A DNA stretch of 64,000 bases from DATJPR01 sp035506295 (GCA_035506295.1 DATJPR010000146.1:1-64000); one strand, 5' to 3'. Positions 17,093 through 25,814 are shown, counted from the stretch's first letter. Numbers and translations are program-made. Notes: generated by a model from the sequence alone, not told the origin.

Positions 17093-17655
17093 GCTGCCAC
17101 CTCCGCCGGCTGTTCCTGCCATTTCTTGATCCGGTCGACTGCGCTCTCCGGGGTCAGTTTCCCTGCGACGTGGTCGTCAACGACGGCGACAGGCGCAAGG
17201 CCGCACGAGCCAACACACCGGGCCGAAACCAGCGACACTTTGTTGTCGGTCGTGGTCTCGCCGAACTTGCACTGGCAATGATGTTCAACCGCCTTCTGAA
17301 TCGCCGCCGCACCCTTGACATAGCATGCCGTTCCCATGCACAACACGAAGGTGTGTTCGCCCTTGGGCTTCAGGGTGAAGAAATGATAGAAGGTCGCAAC
17401 ACCGTAGACGCGGCTCAACGGGAGTTTCAATGCACGGGCGATATAAATGAGCAGTTCGTCCTCGAGGAAACCGAAGATCCCCTGCGCGGCGTGAAGAACT
17501 TCGATCAGCGCGTCGCCGCTGTTATGGTGCTTCGTGATGGCGCGGTCGAGCAGCTTGTACCGATTGTCGCCGCGTGGTTGCTCGGAAGGTGTTTTCAATG
17601 GAGTTCGTTGATGATGTATGATCCGGGACGGGCAATTGACGCCGAAAAAACTCAA
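17089..17655 (-). CDS. hoxE: Diaphorase subunit HoxE (NuoE-like)
   Basis: HoxE is a 24-kDa-subunit-type [2Fe-2S] thioredoxin-fold protein. Helical N-terminal domain (LLDRAITKHHNSGDALIEVL, GIFGFLEDEL, RVYGVATFYHFF) is followed by the cluster domain with CMGTACYVKGA and ARCVGSCGLAPVAVV. The presence of HoxE marks the pentameric HoxEFUYH form. The upstream boundary is uncertain: the TTG at 17655 gives 188 residues, about 20-25 more than usual, and another TTG at about 17600 or a start nearer LLDRAI is possible. No ribosome binding site decides the case. Confidence 0.9.
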   Translation of the reverse strand: MSFFGVNCPSRIIHHQRTPLKTPSEQPRGDNRYKLLDRAITKHHNSGDALIEVLHAAQGIFGFLEDELLIYIARALKLPLSRVYGVATFYHFFTLKPKGEHTFVLCMGTACYVKGAAAIQKAVEHHCQCKFGETTTDNKVSLVSARCVGSCGLAPVAVVDDHVAGKLTPESAVDRIKKWQEQPAEVAA

Positions 17656-17815
17656 CAGCCCATCAACAGTGCAATTGGCATGCCATCGAAAATCTCAGTT
17701 TCCGGCGTTGTTCACCTATGCAGAATCATGCTCGAACGGTTCCTTTTCACAAATGGGAATTCTCGCGCGTAGCAAAACTCATCAACAACGATCTTCTTGA
17801 GATGCAGAAGGAGAG

Positions 17816-17850
17816 CTTTGAGACGTGGAAGTGAGAATGGAAGTGGAGAA
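17816..17850. repeat. Low-complexity block in the hypB-hoxE gap
   Basis: CTTTGAGACGTGGAAGTGAG followed by AATGGAAGTGGAGAA resembles the repeat blocks at 9563 and 57661 (CTTTGAGAC...GTGAG). The remaining sequence of the 209-base gap 17656-17864 shows no gene and no convincing promoter. Confidence 0.4.
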
Positions 17851-17864
17851 TCCGATGGAGGTCG

Positions 17865-18530
17865 TCAGCGGGCCGGCTTCGTCTTCATCGCCTGGTCGAA
17901 CAGCCACTGCGCCCACGCATCCATTCCCTGGTTTGTAAGCGCGGATGTCTCAAAGACGACAAGATGAGGATTGATCGAAAAGGCATTCTTGCGGAGGACG
18001 TCGGGACGCGCGTTGATGTATGGAACAAGGTCGATCTTGTTGATGAGGAGAACCGCGGCGTTGCGAAACATTGCCGGATACTTCAACGGCTTGTCGTCTC
18101 CTTCCGTCGTGCTTGCAACAACCACCTTCACGTTTTCGCCAAGGTCGTAGTTCGCGGGACAGACGAGGTTCCCGACGTTCTCGATCACCAGAAGGTCGAG
18201 CTCGGCGAGCTTGATCGACTGCAAGGCCTCATGGACAAGGTTCGCCTCGAGGTGGCAGCCGCCCCGGGTGACAATCTGAACCGCCGGGATCCCGGAACGT
18301 TCGATGCGGCGCGCATCGATGTCCGTCTGCACGTCTCCCTCGATAACGGCGAGTCGCGTCTTCCCCTTCAGCAGATCGATCGTCTTTTCCAGGATGGTGG
18401 TTTTTCCCGCACCCGGCGAACTCACCATGTTGATGACATAGACGCCGTGGTCGGTGAAGAGCGTCCGGTTGCGGAGGGCGACCTCATCATTCTTCTCAAG
18501 GACCTTGCGCTCGATGGTGACGACACTCAT
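17865..18530 (-). CDS. hypB: Nickel-insertion GTPase HypB
   Basis: HypB (221 residues) is the GTPase that works with HypA to deliver nickel to the large subunit. The P-loop is SSPGAGKTTILEK, the nickel/zinc metal site is GGCHLEAN, and G-domain motifs ENVGNLVCP and INKIDLVPY are present. It lacks the histidine-rich nickel-storage stretch and the N-terminal CxxCGC motif of E. coli HypB, so nickel storage must be elsewhere. The start overlaps hypA by 4 bases. Confidence 0.97.
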   Translation of the reverse strand: MSVVTIERKVLEKNDEVALRNRTLFTDHGVYVINMVSSPGAGKTTILEKTIDLLKGKTRLAVIEGDVQTDIDARRIERSGIPAVQIVTRGGCHLEANLVHEALQSIKLAELDLLVIENVGNLVCPANYDLGENVKVVVASTTEGDDKPLKYPAMFRNAAVLLINKIDLVPYINARPDVLRKNAFSINPHLVVFETSALTNQGMDAWAQWLFDQAMKTKPAR

Positions 18531-18889
18531 CGCACACCTTTCTCTGCATCATCCACTTCGACTTCCACAACGCGCATCTCGGTGCCGCCGGTGATCTCTG
18601 CGTCCATGCTCCCGCACGACGCACAAAGGAGCGTTCCGTCTTCCGGGCTCGAAATCGCCCCGCAGGTCCGGCAGCGGATGGTGAACGGGACATTCTCGAT
18701 GACCAGCGTGGCTGCGGGAAACGGAGACTCGCTGGCGACAGCCTCGAAACAGAACTTCAAGGAATCCGGGACAATTCCCGCCTGCGCGCCGATCGACACT
18801 TTGACGCTGCGGACGAACGGTCGCTCCCCTTCGGGGACGTACCGCCCGACGATGGACAGAATGTTTTCCGCGATGGAGAGCTCATGCAC
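18527..18889 (-). CDS. hypA: Nickel metallochaperone HypA
   Basis: HypA (120 residues) binds nickel through its N-terminal Met-His-Glu and zinc through two CxxC pairs. The start must be the GTG at 18889, because this gives M-H-E-L-S with the nickel-binding His at position 2; longer frames would bury it. The zinc site is CRTCGAI and CASCGSM. AGCAGGG lies upstream of GTG. It begins 8 bases after the secreted-protein gene, so the latter heads the operon. Confidence 0.95.
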   Translation of the reverse strand: MHELSIAENILSIVGRYVPEGERPFVRSVKVSIGAQAGIVPDSLKFCFEAVASESPFPAATLVIENVPFTIRCRTCGAISSPEDGTLLCASCGSMDAEITGGTEMRVVEVEVDDAEKGVR

Positions 18890-18897
18890 GGCCCTGC

Positions 18898-19374
18898 TCA
18901 CTGCTCCTTCTGCTTGGTCCCGTCTTCCTGCCAATCGATGCCGTACCACAGAACATACCCGTCGCCGCCGCTGTCTTCGTCAAGGCTGACATAGGTATCG
19001 CCCGCCAGCCATTGCCAGAAACGGGGTTCGGATTCCTTCACTTCGCCGAAGCGGGACGTCAGGTACGTATGGAGAGCGACCGTGTTTTTCTCACCTCTCG
19101 TCATAATGATGATCCCGGAAAAGAGGCCGTTGTTGAATTCAAACTCACAGTCCTCAAGTTTCGCCTCCCCGAGATGATCGACCGGCACTTTCACCTGGTC
19201 GGCGCGCTCGTCGAGCTCGGAGGACTGGAAGGCCTCGACCCGCTGGATGCGATCATACGGCGTCCCCCAGGTGAACCCGGGAAATCCGGGACCGGACTGC
19301 GCCGCGGTGGTCGCCGTCAACCCGATCGCCAGAAAGAAGGGTTGAACGATCAGCAATGAGCAGTGAAACCTCAT
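18898..19374 (-). CDS. Small secreted protein of unknown function at the head of the hydrogenase operon
   Basis: I do not recognise this 158-residue protein. It has a signal peptide (hydrophobic LLIVQPFFLAIGLTATTAAQ), then a globular part that begins GFTWGTPYDRIQ, a pattern seen in various small periplasmic proteins, and ends with an acidic and basic tail. One cysteine is left in the mature part (DCEFEF). The start ATG 19374 follows GGAGG at a rather long distance; an in-frame GTG at 19386 is an alternative. It is only 8 bases from hypA, so it shares the operon, although an exported partner of a cytoplasmic hydrogenase is not obvious. Confidence 0.75.
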   Translation of the reverse strand: MRFHCSLLIVQPFFLAIGLTATTAAQSGPGFPGFTWGTPYDRIQRVEAFQSSELDERADQVKVPVDHLGEAKLEDCEFEFNNGLFSGIIIMTRGEKNTVALHTYLTSRFGEVKESEPRFWQWLAGDTYVSLDEDSGGDGYVLWYGIDWQEDGTKQKEQ

Positions 19375-19415
19375 GGCCGAAGCCACTCCTCCAACGAATG
19401 CAAGCGTTACGGATC

Positions 19416-19467
19416 ATGGTAGCGAACCCATCCCTGAATTGCAATTGGGCCGGAGCATCTCTATTAT
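19416..19467. promoter_or_regulatory. Divergent promoters sharing a palindromic -35 (glnD / hydrogenase operon)
   Basis: TTGCAA at 19439-19444 is its own reverse complement. Rightward it is followed after 17 bp by TATTAT (19462-19467), 30 bp before glnD. Leftward it is followed after 17 bp by TACCAT (19421-19416), 42 bp before the secreted-protein gene. The rightward reading is strong; the leftward one is weaker because of its -10 box. Confidence 0.5.
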
Positions 19468-19496
19468 AGAAGATCAGAGAATCTCTCTCGTCCTTC

Positions 19497-22157
19497 ATGT
19501 CGACGATCGACAACACCACGACAGGTCTGAAGTCTCGCCTGGATGCCGCCCGCACGGACGCCATCCGGCAGTTCCGCACCGATCGGGACGGCTCACGACT
19601 CTGCACGGTCATGACGCAGGCCATGGACCGCGCCCTGTGCGATGCACACGCCCTTCTTCCGGATGAGGAGAGGGAGCGGATTTCGATTCTCGCCCTCGGC
19701 GGCTACGGCCGGGGCGAGCTCTTCCCGCATTCCGACGTCGACGTCATGATTCTGGTCCCCGGTGCAGAAGAGACGTCCCCCGCAGGCACGACGGCAAAGG
19801 AGTTTCTCCACTCCCTTTGGAATGCCGGGTTCACCGTCGGACACAGCGTGCGGACGATCGATGAAGCGCTCATGCAGTATGGCGTCGCCATCGATGCCTG
19901 GATCTCGATGCTGGAAGGCAGGCTGGTGTGCGGCAACGCCGGACTCGCCGACGCACTTCGCGACGCGTTCCGGAAGAAGATGCGCGCCTCCGACAAGCAC
20001 TGGTTCATCGCTTCAACGCTCGAAGAAGCCGCCGCGAGGCACGCCCGCTACGGGAGCTCGGTGAAGTTGCTTGAGCCGAATGTCAAGAAAAGCGCGGGCG
20101 GACTTCGCGACCTTCACACCGTCTATTGGCTCTACCGCGGCTGCGAGGACAGGATTATCGACTTTCCTTCTCCGGGAAAGCCTTCGACGCTCGGGTTTCT
20201 CGACACGTTGCACGCGGAGCACGTGCTCGGCGACGAGACGCATCACGCCACGAAGGCGGCCGTGGAATTCATGTTCCGCGTCCGCAGCGCGATGCACTCC
20301 GAGCGCGACGCGCCGAACGAAACGCTCGAATACACCCTCCAGCGCACCGTCGCCGAATCGCTCGGCTACAGCGAGGAGGGCCCCCTCCGCTCCGTCGAAG
20401 TGTTCATGCGCGAGTATTACCGGCATGCACGCACCATCCACAGTCTGTTCCACCAGCTCGGCGGCCGGTTTCACGATCAACTGCTTCCGCCCCGGCGGAT
20501 CTGGAACCGCGGGAAAAAGGCCGGCAGCATTTTCCGCCTTCGGGAAGAGACGCTTGTCCTGGAGGATACCTCGTCGCAGGCCCTTACGGCAGACCAGGTG
20601 CTCGAGGCCTTCGACCTTGCCGCCGAGAATGAAGTGGAACTCGATATGTCGCTGCGGGGAGCGATCGAACATGCCGCTCCTCTTGTGACGCCGGCCACGG
20701 GTCCGACGGAAACCGCCAGCGCCGCGCTCCGAAAGATCTTCCTTTCCCCCCGTGTCGGATCGACGCTCCGTGCGATGAACGATGCGGGCGTCCTCGGCCG
20801 CTTGATCCCGGAATTCGGCGATCTCATCGCCTTCTTCCAGCACAACGTCTATCATTATTATACGGCCGACGAGCATACGCTGATCGCCCTGGCAAACGCC
20901 GAAGCGCTCCGCGAGAAGCAGGGTTTCCTGCATGAAGTCTTCAGGACGCTGCGGCGCAGGGAATTGCTCTACCTCGCGATCCTTCTCCACGACATCGCCA
21001 AACCGCTGGGCGTTTCCGATCATGAAATCACCGGCGTTCCCATCGCGAAGGAGATCGTGCGACGCATCGGTTTCCCGGAGCTCGCCGACGACGTCGGGTT
21101 TCTTGTGAGGCATCATCTGTTCATGGAGCAGATCGCGTTCAGACGGAACATCAACGATCCGGCCACGATCAGGGAGTTCGCGGGGAAATTCGAGAATCCC
21201 TCCCTCCTCGAATATCTCTATCTGCTGACATTTGCGGACCTCTCAGCCGTCAATCCGGGGGTCTGGACGGAGTGGAAGGCCTTGATGCTGCAGGAGCTCT
21301 ACCAGCGTACGTCGGAAGTCCTCCTGCAGAATCTCAAAGGCGAAGAGGTGGATCGCCTGCATTCCGTCCGGAAGGAGGAGAAGAAGCAGGACATCGTGCG
21401 CCGGCTCGCTTCCGAATTCCCGGAGGAGACCATCAAGAAGCATCTTGACGGGATCCCCAACGCGGCATACACGTCAGTGTTTGCCGCATCGGACATCGGC
21501 AAGCACATTCGCCTCGGCACGATGAGAGAAGGTGCCGATCTCCTGTTCGAGGCCGGCGAGGGGTGGACCGAAGTGACGATCATTGCGCCGGACGCTCCCG
21601 GGGCGCTTTCGAAATTCTGCGCGGTCCTTGCGGCAAACGATGCATCCATTTTCACGGCGGACGTGTTCACGCGCGACGACGGGACGATCTTTGACCGGTT
21701 CCGCGTCCACGATATTTCTTCTGGAGGAGTGCTCTCCGAGAAAGGCTGCACGAAGATCAAGGAGGACGTACGAAAAGTCCTCACCGGCGCCATCGACATC
21801 GATCAGCTCTTTCTGGAGCATCACCGGAAATGGAAACGTCGTCCCAAGAAGCCGACCAACCCGAATACCCGGACCGATGTCCAGTTTGAGGACACGCCTT
21901 CCTTCACGATCATCGATGTCTACGCGGCCGACCGTGTGGGGTTCCTCTATCGCGTGACCGAGACGATTTCACGCGCCGGTCTCGACATCTCCTTCGCGAA
22001 GATCGCAACACGCGTGGATGGCATCATCGACGCCTTCTATGTCCGCGAGCGCAGCACCGGTCGGCCGATCACCGACCCGTTGCGCAAAAGAGAAGTCGCC
22101 CGCTCGATCATGGCGACACTGCAGAGCATGGCCCTCAGGGAGCTCACCGGCGAGTAA
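19497..22157 (+). CDS. glnD: [Protein-PII] uridylyltransferase / uridylyl-removing enzyme GlnD
   Basis: GlnD (886 residues) senses glutamine and uridylylates or de-uridylylates PII proteins. The nucleotidyltransferase motif GGYGRGELFPHSDVD is at residues 68-82. The HD domain follows (YTADEHTLIAL, LLHDIAKP and RHHLFMEQIA), then two ACT domains near 700 (EVTIIAPDAPGALSKF) and 810 (FTIIDVYAADRVGFLYRVTE) to the end. All catalytic parts are intact. No PII gene is in the window. The leader after the predicted promoter is only about 20-25 bases and has no recognisable ribosome binding site. murI follows after 3 bases. Confidence 0.95.
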   Translation: MSTIDNTTTGLKSRLDAARTDAIRQFRTDRDGSRLCTVMTQAMDRALCDAHALLPDEERERISILALGGYGRGELFPHSDVDVMILVPGAEETSPAGTTAKEFLHSLWNAGFTVGHSVRTIDEALMQYGVAIDAWISMLEGRLVCGNAGLADALRDAFRKKMRASDKHWFIASTLEEAAARHARYGSSVKLLEPNVKKSAGGLRDLHTVYWLYRGCEDRIIDFPSPGKPSTLGFLDTLHAEHVLGDETHHATKAAVEFMFRVRSAMHSERDAPNETLEYTLQRTVAESLGYSEEGPLRSVEVFMREYYRHARTIHSLFHQLGGRFHDQLLPPRRIWNRGKKAGSIFRLREETLVLEDTSSQALTADQVLEAFDLAAENEVELDMSLRGAIEHAAPLVTPATGPTETASAALRKIFLSPRVGSTLRAMNDAGVLGRLIPEFGDLIAFFQHNVYHYYTADEHTLIALANAEALREKQGFLHEVFRTLRRRELLYLAILLHDIAKPLGVSDHEITGVPIAKEIVRRIGFPELADDVGFLVRHHLFMEQIAFRRNINDPATIREFAGKFENPSLLEYLYLLTFADLSAVNPGVWTEWKALMLQELYQRTSEVLLQNLKGEEVDRLHSVRKEEKKQDIVRRLASEFPEETIKKHLDGIPNAAYTSVFAASDIGKHIRLGTMREGADLLFEAGEGWTEVTIIAPDAPGALSKFCAVLAANDASIFTADVFTRDDGTIFDRFRVHDISSGGVLSEKGCTKIKEDVRKVLTGAIDIDQLFLEHHRKWKRRPKKPTNPNTRTDVQFEDTPSFTIIDVYAADRVGFLYRVTETISRAGLDISFAKIATRVDGIIDAFYVRERSTGRPITDPLRKREVARSIMATLQSMALRELTGE

Positions 22158-22160
22158 ACT

Positions 22161-22994
22161 ATGGCCACCGCACGCCAAACCGGATCCACCGATCCCCGCC
22201 TCCGACCCATCGGCGTCTTTGACAGCGGCATTGGAGGGCTGACGGTGGTCAGAGCGCTGACCGAGAAACTCCCTCATGAGAACATCGTGTACTTCGGCGA
22301 CACGGCGCGTGTCCCGTATGGACCGAAATCTCCCGAGGTCGTCCGCGAATACGCCGCGGACGACATCAAGGTCCTCCTCCATCATGATGTGAAGATGATC
22401 GTCGTCGCGTGCAACACCGTTTCCGCCGTGGCGCTCGACGTGGTTCAACGGCTCGCGCGTGTTCCGGTGATCGGCGTCATCGTGCCAGGCGCCGAGGCCG
22501 CGGCCCGTGTCACGAAGAAAAAGAGGATCGGCGTGATCGGCACCTACGCCACCATCAACAGCAATTCCTACACGAACGCCCTGCGCCAGGTGGACGACGA
22601 TGTGGAGACGTTCCCTCAGCCCTGCCCCCTGTTTGTTCCTCTGGCCGAAGAAGGGTGGATCGATCACCCGGTAACACATCTTGTTGCCAGGGAATACATT
22701 TTCCCGCTGACGCTCCAGAAGATCGACACGCTTATCCTCGGGTGCACACACTACCCCGTCCTGCGGAAAGCCATCGCTGATGTCGTCGGACCGTCTGTCA
22801 CGCTGGTCGACTCCGGGGCCGCCACGGCGGGGGAAGTTGTACGCGTTCTGGCCGACAAGGATCTGCTCAACTCCAGCAAACAGCAACCGAATCTTCAGTT
22901 TTTCGTAAGCGACATCCCCGCCAAATTCACAGAAGTCGGCGAACGATTCCTCGGTCATACCCTCGGCCGGGTACGGAAAGTCGCCTTCGACTAG
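22161..22994 (+). CDS. murI: Glutamate racemase
   Basis: MurI (277 residues) makes D-glutamate for peptidoglycan. The two catalytic cysteines lie in VVACNTVSA and LGCTHYPVL, and the N-terminal FDSGIGGLTVVRAL and YFGDTARVPYG motifs are typical. It begins 3 bases after the glnD stop, so the genes are probably co-transcribed. About 15 residues precede the conserved core, a minor extension. Confidence 0.95.
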   Translation: MATARQTGSTDPRLRPIGVFDSGIGGLTVVRALTEKLPHENIVYFGDTARVPYGPKSPEVVREYAADDIKVLLHHDVKMIVVACNTVSAVALDVVQRLARVPVIGVIVPGAEAAARVTKKKRIGVIGTYATINSNSYTNALRQVDDDVETFPQPCPLFVPLAEEGWIDHPVTHLVAREYIFPLTLQKIDTLILGCTHYPVLRKAIADVVGPSVTLVDSGAATAGEVVRVLADKDLLNSSKQQPNLQFFVSDIPAKFTEVGERFLGHTLGRVRKVAFD

Positions 22995-23086
22995 CCGCTG
23001 AATTTTCTTTCCACCCTTCGGAAAACCTCAGCCCCCGCAGTATTAATATATAGAGCACCTCTCCCCCACACTCATTAGGGGATTCC

Positions 23087-23986
23087 ATGAGCATCGCAAT
23101 CAGCGCGACCGGCGTGTGCAAGACATACTCGGCTGGCCTCTCTCGGCGGTCATCGGTCACCGCATTGAGCAATGTTTCGTTTTGCCTGCATTCAGGAGAG
23201 ATCATCGCCGTAGTCGGCCCATCAGGAGCGGGCAAGACGACTCTTCTGCGAACCATCATGGGCGAGATCGCTGTGACGAGGGGGCTGATCCTGCGATTCG
23301 GAGAGACCTCAGTCCCGAAAGGGTGGCATCGAATGGCCGGCTATGCTCCTGAAGGTGGCATCCTCACTGCGCGGATCACCGGTCGGGATCTGTTGCGATC
23401 GAGCGGTCGGGCGCACGGGATGAATGGAAAGCCGCTTGAGGATGCCGTAGTCCGAATTCTCGATGCGTTCGGTCTTGCTCCCTTCGCAGACACGCCGGGC
23501 TGGAGGTATTCATACGGAATCGAGGCACGTCTCTCCCTTGCACGCGCGTTTATCCATCAGCCCAAACTTGTTGTGTTGGACAACCCTGCGCGGGGACTTG
23601 ACGATTCAGGAAGAAGCCGGCTCAAGCGGATGCTGGAGAAAAGCAGAACGAGTGGGGCGGCGATCATTCTTGCTTCCTGCGAACTCTCCGACCTGGAAGC
23701 GATCGCAGACAGGATTCTTGTCCTCCAGCACGGAATTGTTACCGCTCAAGGAAGACCACGAGAACTCTATCCGGCGGACACCGCGTTCACGGTCCAGGTA
23801 ACGCGCGATCCGCTGCTTTCTCCAGGATGGAAGTTCGTGCGCAACGGTGAGGGGTGGTATTCCATGGTCAGCGGCCGATCACAGCTGGATTTGCTTCTTC
23901 ATGCGCTAACCTGTCGGGGCATTACCCCGGAAGCGATCGCTCCTGTGCGATGCGCGGGACAGGGACTCTTCGCCGCGCAGTTGTAG
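23087..23986 (+). CDS. Orphan ABC-type ATPase with degenerate catalytic motifs
   Basis: The 299-residue protein is an ABC nucleotide-binding subunit without a permease gene beside it. Walker A is intact (GPSGAGKTTLLRT). Other motifs are altered: the signature reads YSYGIEARLSLARA instead of LSGGQ-type, Walker B reads VVLDNPARGLD with Asn where the catalytic Glu should be, and the switch region reads LASCELSDLE with Cys where His is expected. About 65 residues follow the ATPase core. It may bind ATP but hydrolyse it poorly. The context (murI upstream, a convergent surface protein downstream) gives no hint of a substrate. Start ATG 23087 has no strong ribosome binding site. Confidence 0.75.
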   Translation: MSIAISATGVCKTYSAGLSRRSSVTALSNVSFCLHSGEIIAVVGPSGAGKTTLLRTIMGEIAVTRGLILRFGETSVPKGWHRMAGYAPEGGILTARITGRDLLRSSGRAHGMNGKPLEDAVVRILDAFGLAPFADTPGWRYSYGIEARLSLARAFIHQPKLVVLDNPARGLDDSGRSRLKRMLEKSRTSGAAIILASCELSDLEAIADRILVLQHGIVTAQGRPRELYPADTAFTVQVTRDPLLSPGWKFVRNGEGWYSMVSGRSQLDLLLHALTCRGITPEAIAPVRCAGQGLFAAQL

Positions 23987-23998
23987 CGTTCCACCTTT

Positions 23999-25708
23999 CT
24001 ACATTGGCATCGCCAGCACCACAACGCACCTGGCCTCATAGAGATTTCCGCCGTCCGCTTCCACCGCCTGCAGAAGAACGATATACATGCCCACCGGCGC
24101 TCGTATGCCGTCATCTCTTTTCCCATCCCAAACAAGGACACCCTGTAGGGTCCCGGGGTCGTGATCGGCGAGCCGCCGGATCCGTCGACCCCGAACGTCA
24201 TACACGTATGCCGAGATCGTGGCGACCCTAAGCGGAATGGCATAGCGTATCAGCGCGACATCGTTCACACCATCGCCATTTGGCGAGAATGGATTGGGCG
24301 AGCAATTAAGGCCGAGGGTGTGCACTGAGGTCGACGCATAGACGCTGTTCTGTTTGCCGGGCGTTCCTCCCATAAGAGAAGTACTTGAAGTCCAACTCCG
24401 GGGATCGCTGGATGGCAATGACGGACCGATCCGTTCGAGTGAACGGCCCGTCGCGCTGACAAGCGAAGGATTGTGCCAGCTCGATCGGTACGCAACGCTG
24501 TCGATGGTAGCACCTGTGTGATCCTTGATGACGATCATGTCCTCGTCATTGTTGAGGGAAGGAAAACCCGGCACCTGGATCACAGGGCACGGTAATCGTC
24601 CGTACTTCGCGACGATCCCTGTTGAATCGTTGGTGAGAACGGCAAAGGATGATGGAGGCACGATGCATGCGACCTTCGCAATCGCGTGTTTTGCGGTGGT
24701 GTCGGCGTCGTTGACCGTCCATCGGCAAAGCATGATTGTGTCGGAACAGACGTTCAAGAGTTCCACCCATTCCGGCTCATGGGGGGCCGGGGCGAACATG
24801 ATCTCGTTGACGACCAAAGCACCTCGATCATAGGAAATGGGCATTGACAGCTCTGCCGAATCGTTGCCGGGATTCTCGTCACCAGGGCATGACACTGAAG
24901 CGATAAGAGCTCCGCCTGGCGCGTGTGGCTGGATGGAGAAATCGATCCACGTCGAATCGCCCGGTTCGAGAGTGTATGACAACGATCTTGTCCCGAGAGT
25001 GCGAACCGGCCGGAACACGGAGTCGGCGTCCGACCGAAGAAATAGGGACACATCAAAGGAAGACACCGCCGTCGTTCCCTCGTTTCGGATTCTCGCCCTA
25101 ACGGCCGTTTGCAGAGTATCGGAGCCCGGCGATTCGATGACGGGACCGCACGCAAGATCAAAGGCACACTCTCCCCTCACTTCAATATCGTCAATGCGGA
25201 ATGTGCCGGTGGAGCCTGATGCCGTCGGCACGACTCTCCAGCGAATCCGTATCGGCGAGCCGGAACGGAGAGCAGGAGGAATTTCGACGTCGCACAGTTC
25301 GTACGAAGTGCTGCCGGAGAAACGGAGAGTGTCGCTGATCGTCGTGAATGAAGCGCCCGTGAAGTCGAGGGCGAAATCAACCACGATGCCCGCTCCAAAG
25401 GTACTCGATCTCCTTGTCCAGAAGGCAATGTGCGCCGGGAGATCGTTGCCGCCGCCCATCACGGGAGAGAGAATCCACTGCGCCACAGTCGCGTTCGTGC
25501 ACTGCAGTGCATTCGGGCTCGAACGAGAAGAAGAGTTTGTGGTGAAGAAATCCGATTGTCCGGCGATCCGTGATTGCGATGAGCTCCACCCCGGGGGAAG
25601 CGCCGGCGGCGAGACGCTGTCGAAAGTTTGCCGGAAGATGAGAACATCAGCATTGGATTCCCCGTGGATCGCGAGGACAAGAACTCCGATCAGAATGATT
25701 GGTCGCAT
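23999..25708 (-). CDS. Secreted surface protein with lamin-tail domain and C-terminal sorting-like domain
   Basis: The 569-residue protein has a signal peptide (MRPIILIGVLVLAIHGESNA). A beta-rich N-terminal part resembles a lectin/jelly-roll (about 25-200), then a CARDB-like immunoglobulin domain (about 205-300). A lamin-tail domain follows (about 300-420, VVNEIMFAP..EPEWVELLN..). The last 90 residues start CSPNPFSPNGDGVNDVALIR and end with a FlgD-like fold (VYDVRGRRIRRL, VWDGKRDDG, PVGMYIVLLQA), the tail typical of proteins exported by type IX secretion in this group. Start ATG 25708 follows GGAG at 5 bases. Function is probably adhesion or surface structure; no enzyme motif is seen. Confidence 0.8.
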   Translation of the reverse strand: MRPIILIGVLVLAIHGESNADVLIFRQTFDSVSPPALPPGWSSSQSRIAGQSDFFTTNSSSRSSPNALQCTNATVAQWILSPVMGGGNDLPAHIAFWTRRSSTFGAGIVVDFALDFTGASFTTISDTLRFSGSTSYELCDVEIPPALRSGSPIRIRWRVVPTASGSTGTFRIDDIEVRGECAFDLACGPVIESPGSDTLQTAVRARIRNEGTTAVSSFDVSLFLRSDADSVFRPVRTLGTRSLSYTLEPGDSTWIDFSIQPHAPGGALIASVSCPGDENPGNDSAELSMPISYDRGALVVNEIMFAPAPHEPEWVELLNVCSDTIMLCRWTVNDADTTAKHAIAKVACIVPPSSFAVLTNDSTGIVAKYGRLPCPVIQVPGFPSLNNDEDMIVIKDHTGATIDSVAYRSSWHNPSLVSATGRSLERIGPSLPSSDPRSWTSSTSLMGGTPGKQNSVYASTSVHTLGLNCSPNPFSPNGDGVNDVALIRYAIPLRVATISAYVYDVRGRRIRRLADHDPGTLQGVLVWDGKRDDGIRAPVGMYIVLLQAVEADGGNLYEARCVVVLAMPM

Positions 25709-25785
25709 GATCTCTCCATGATGAACCAGGCCCCATAGGACTCCCATACTTATTACTCCGGCAATGCCATTTTTCCGAACAATCG

Positions 25786-25814
25786 TTGATTTTCTCGAAA
25801 GGAATTCCTAAAAT
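25786..25814 (+). promoter_or_regulatory. Sigma70-like promoter for the response regulator gene
   Basis: TTGATT (25786-25791), exactly 17 bp and TAAAAT (25809-25814) lie 21 bp before the ATG at 25836. The leader is very short, with AGGAG near 25820. Confidence 0.6.

Noticed and set aside
17656..17864. Promoter for hoxE within the hypB-hoxE gap
   Set aside because: No convincing pair of boxes was found on the minus strand, so hox transcription may run through from hypA or start at a site I cannot read.
22995..23086. AT-rich TATTAATATATAG sequence before the ABC ATPase as a promoter
   Set aside because: It has a -10-like stretch but no TTG-led box at the usual distance; left unassigned.
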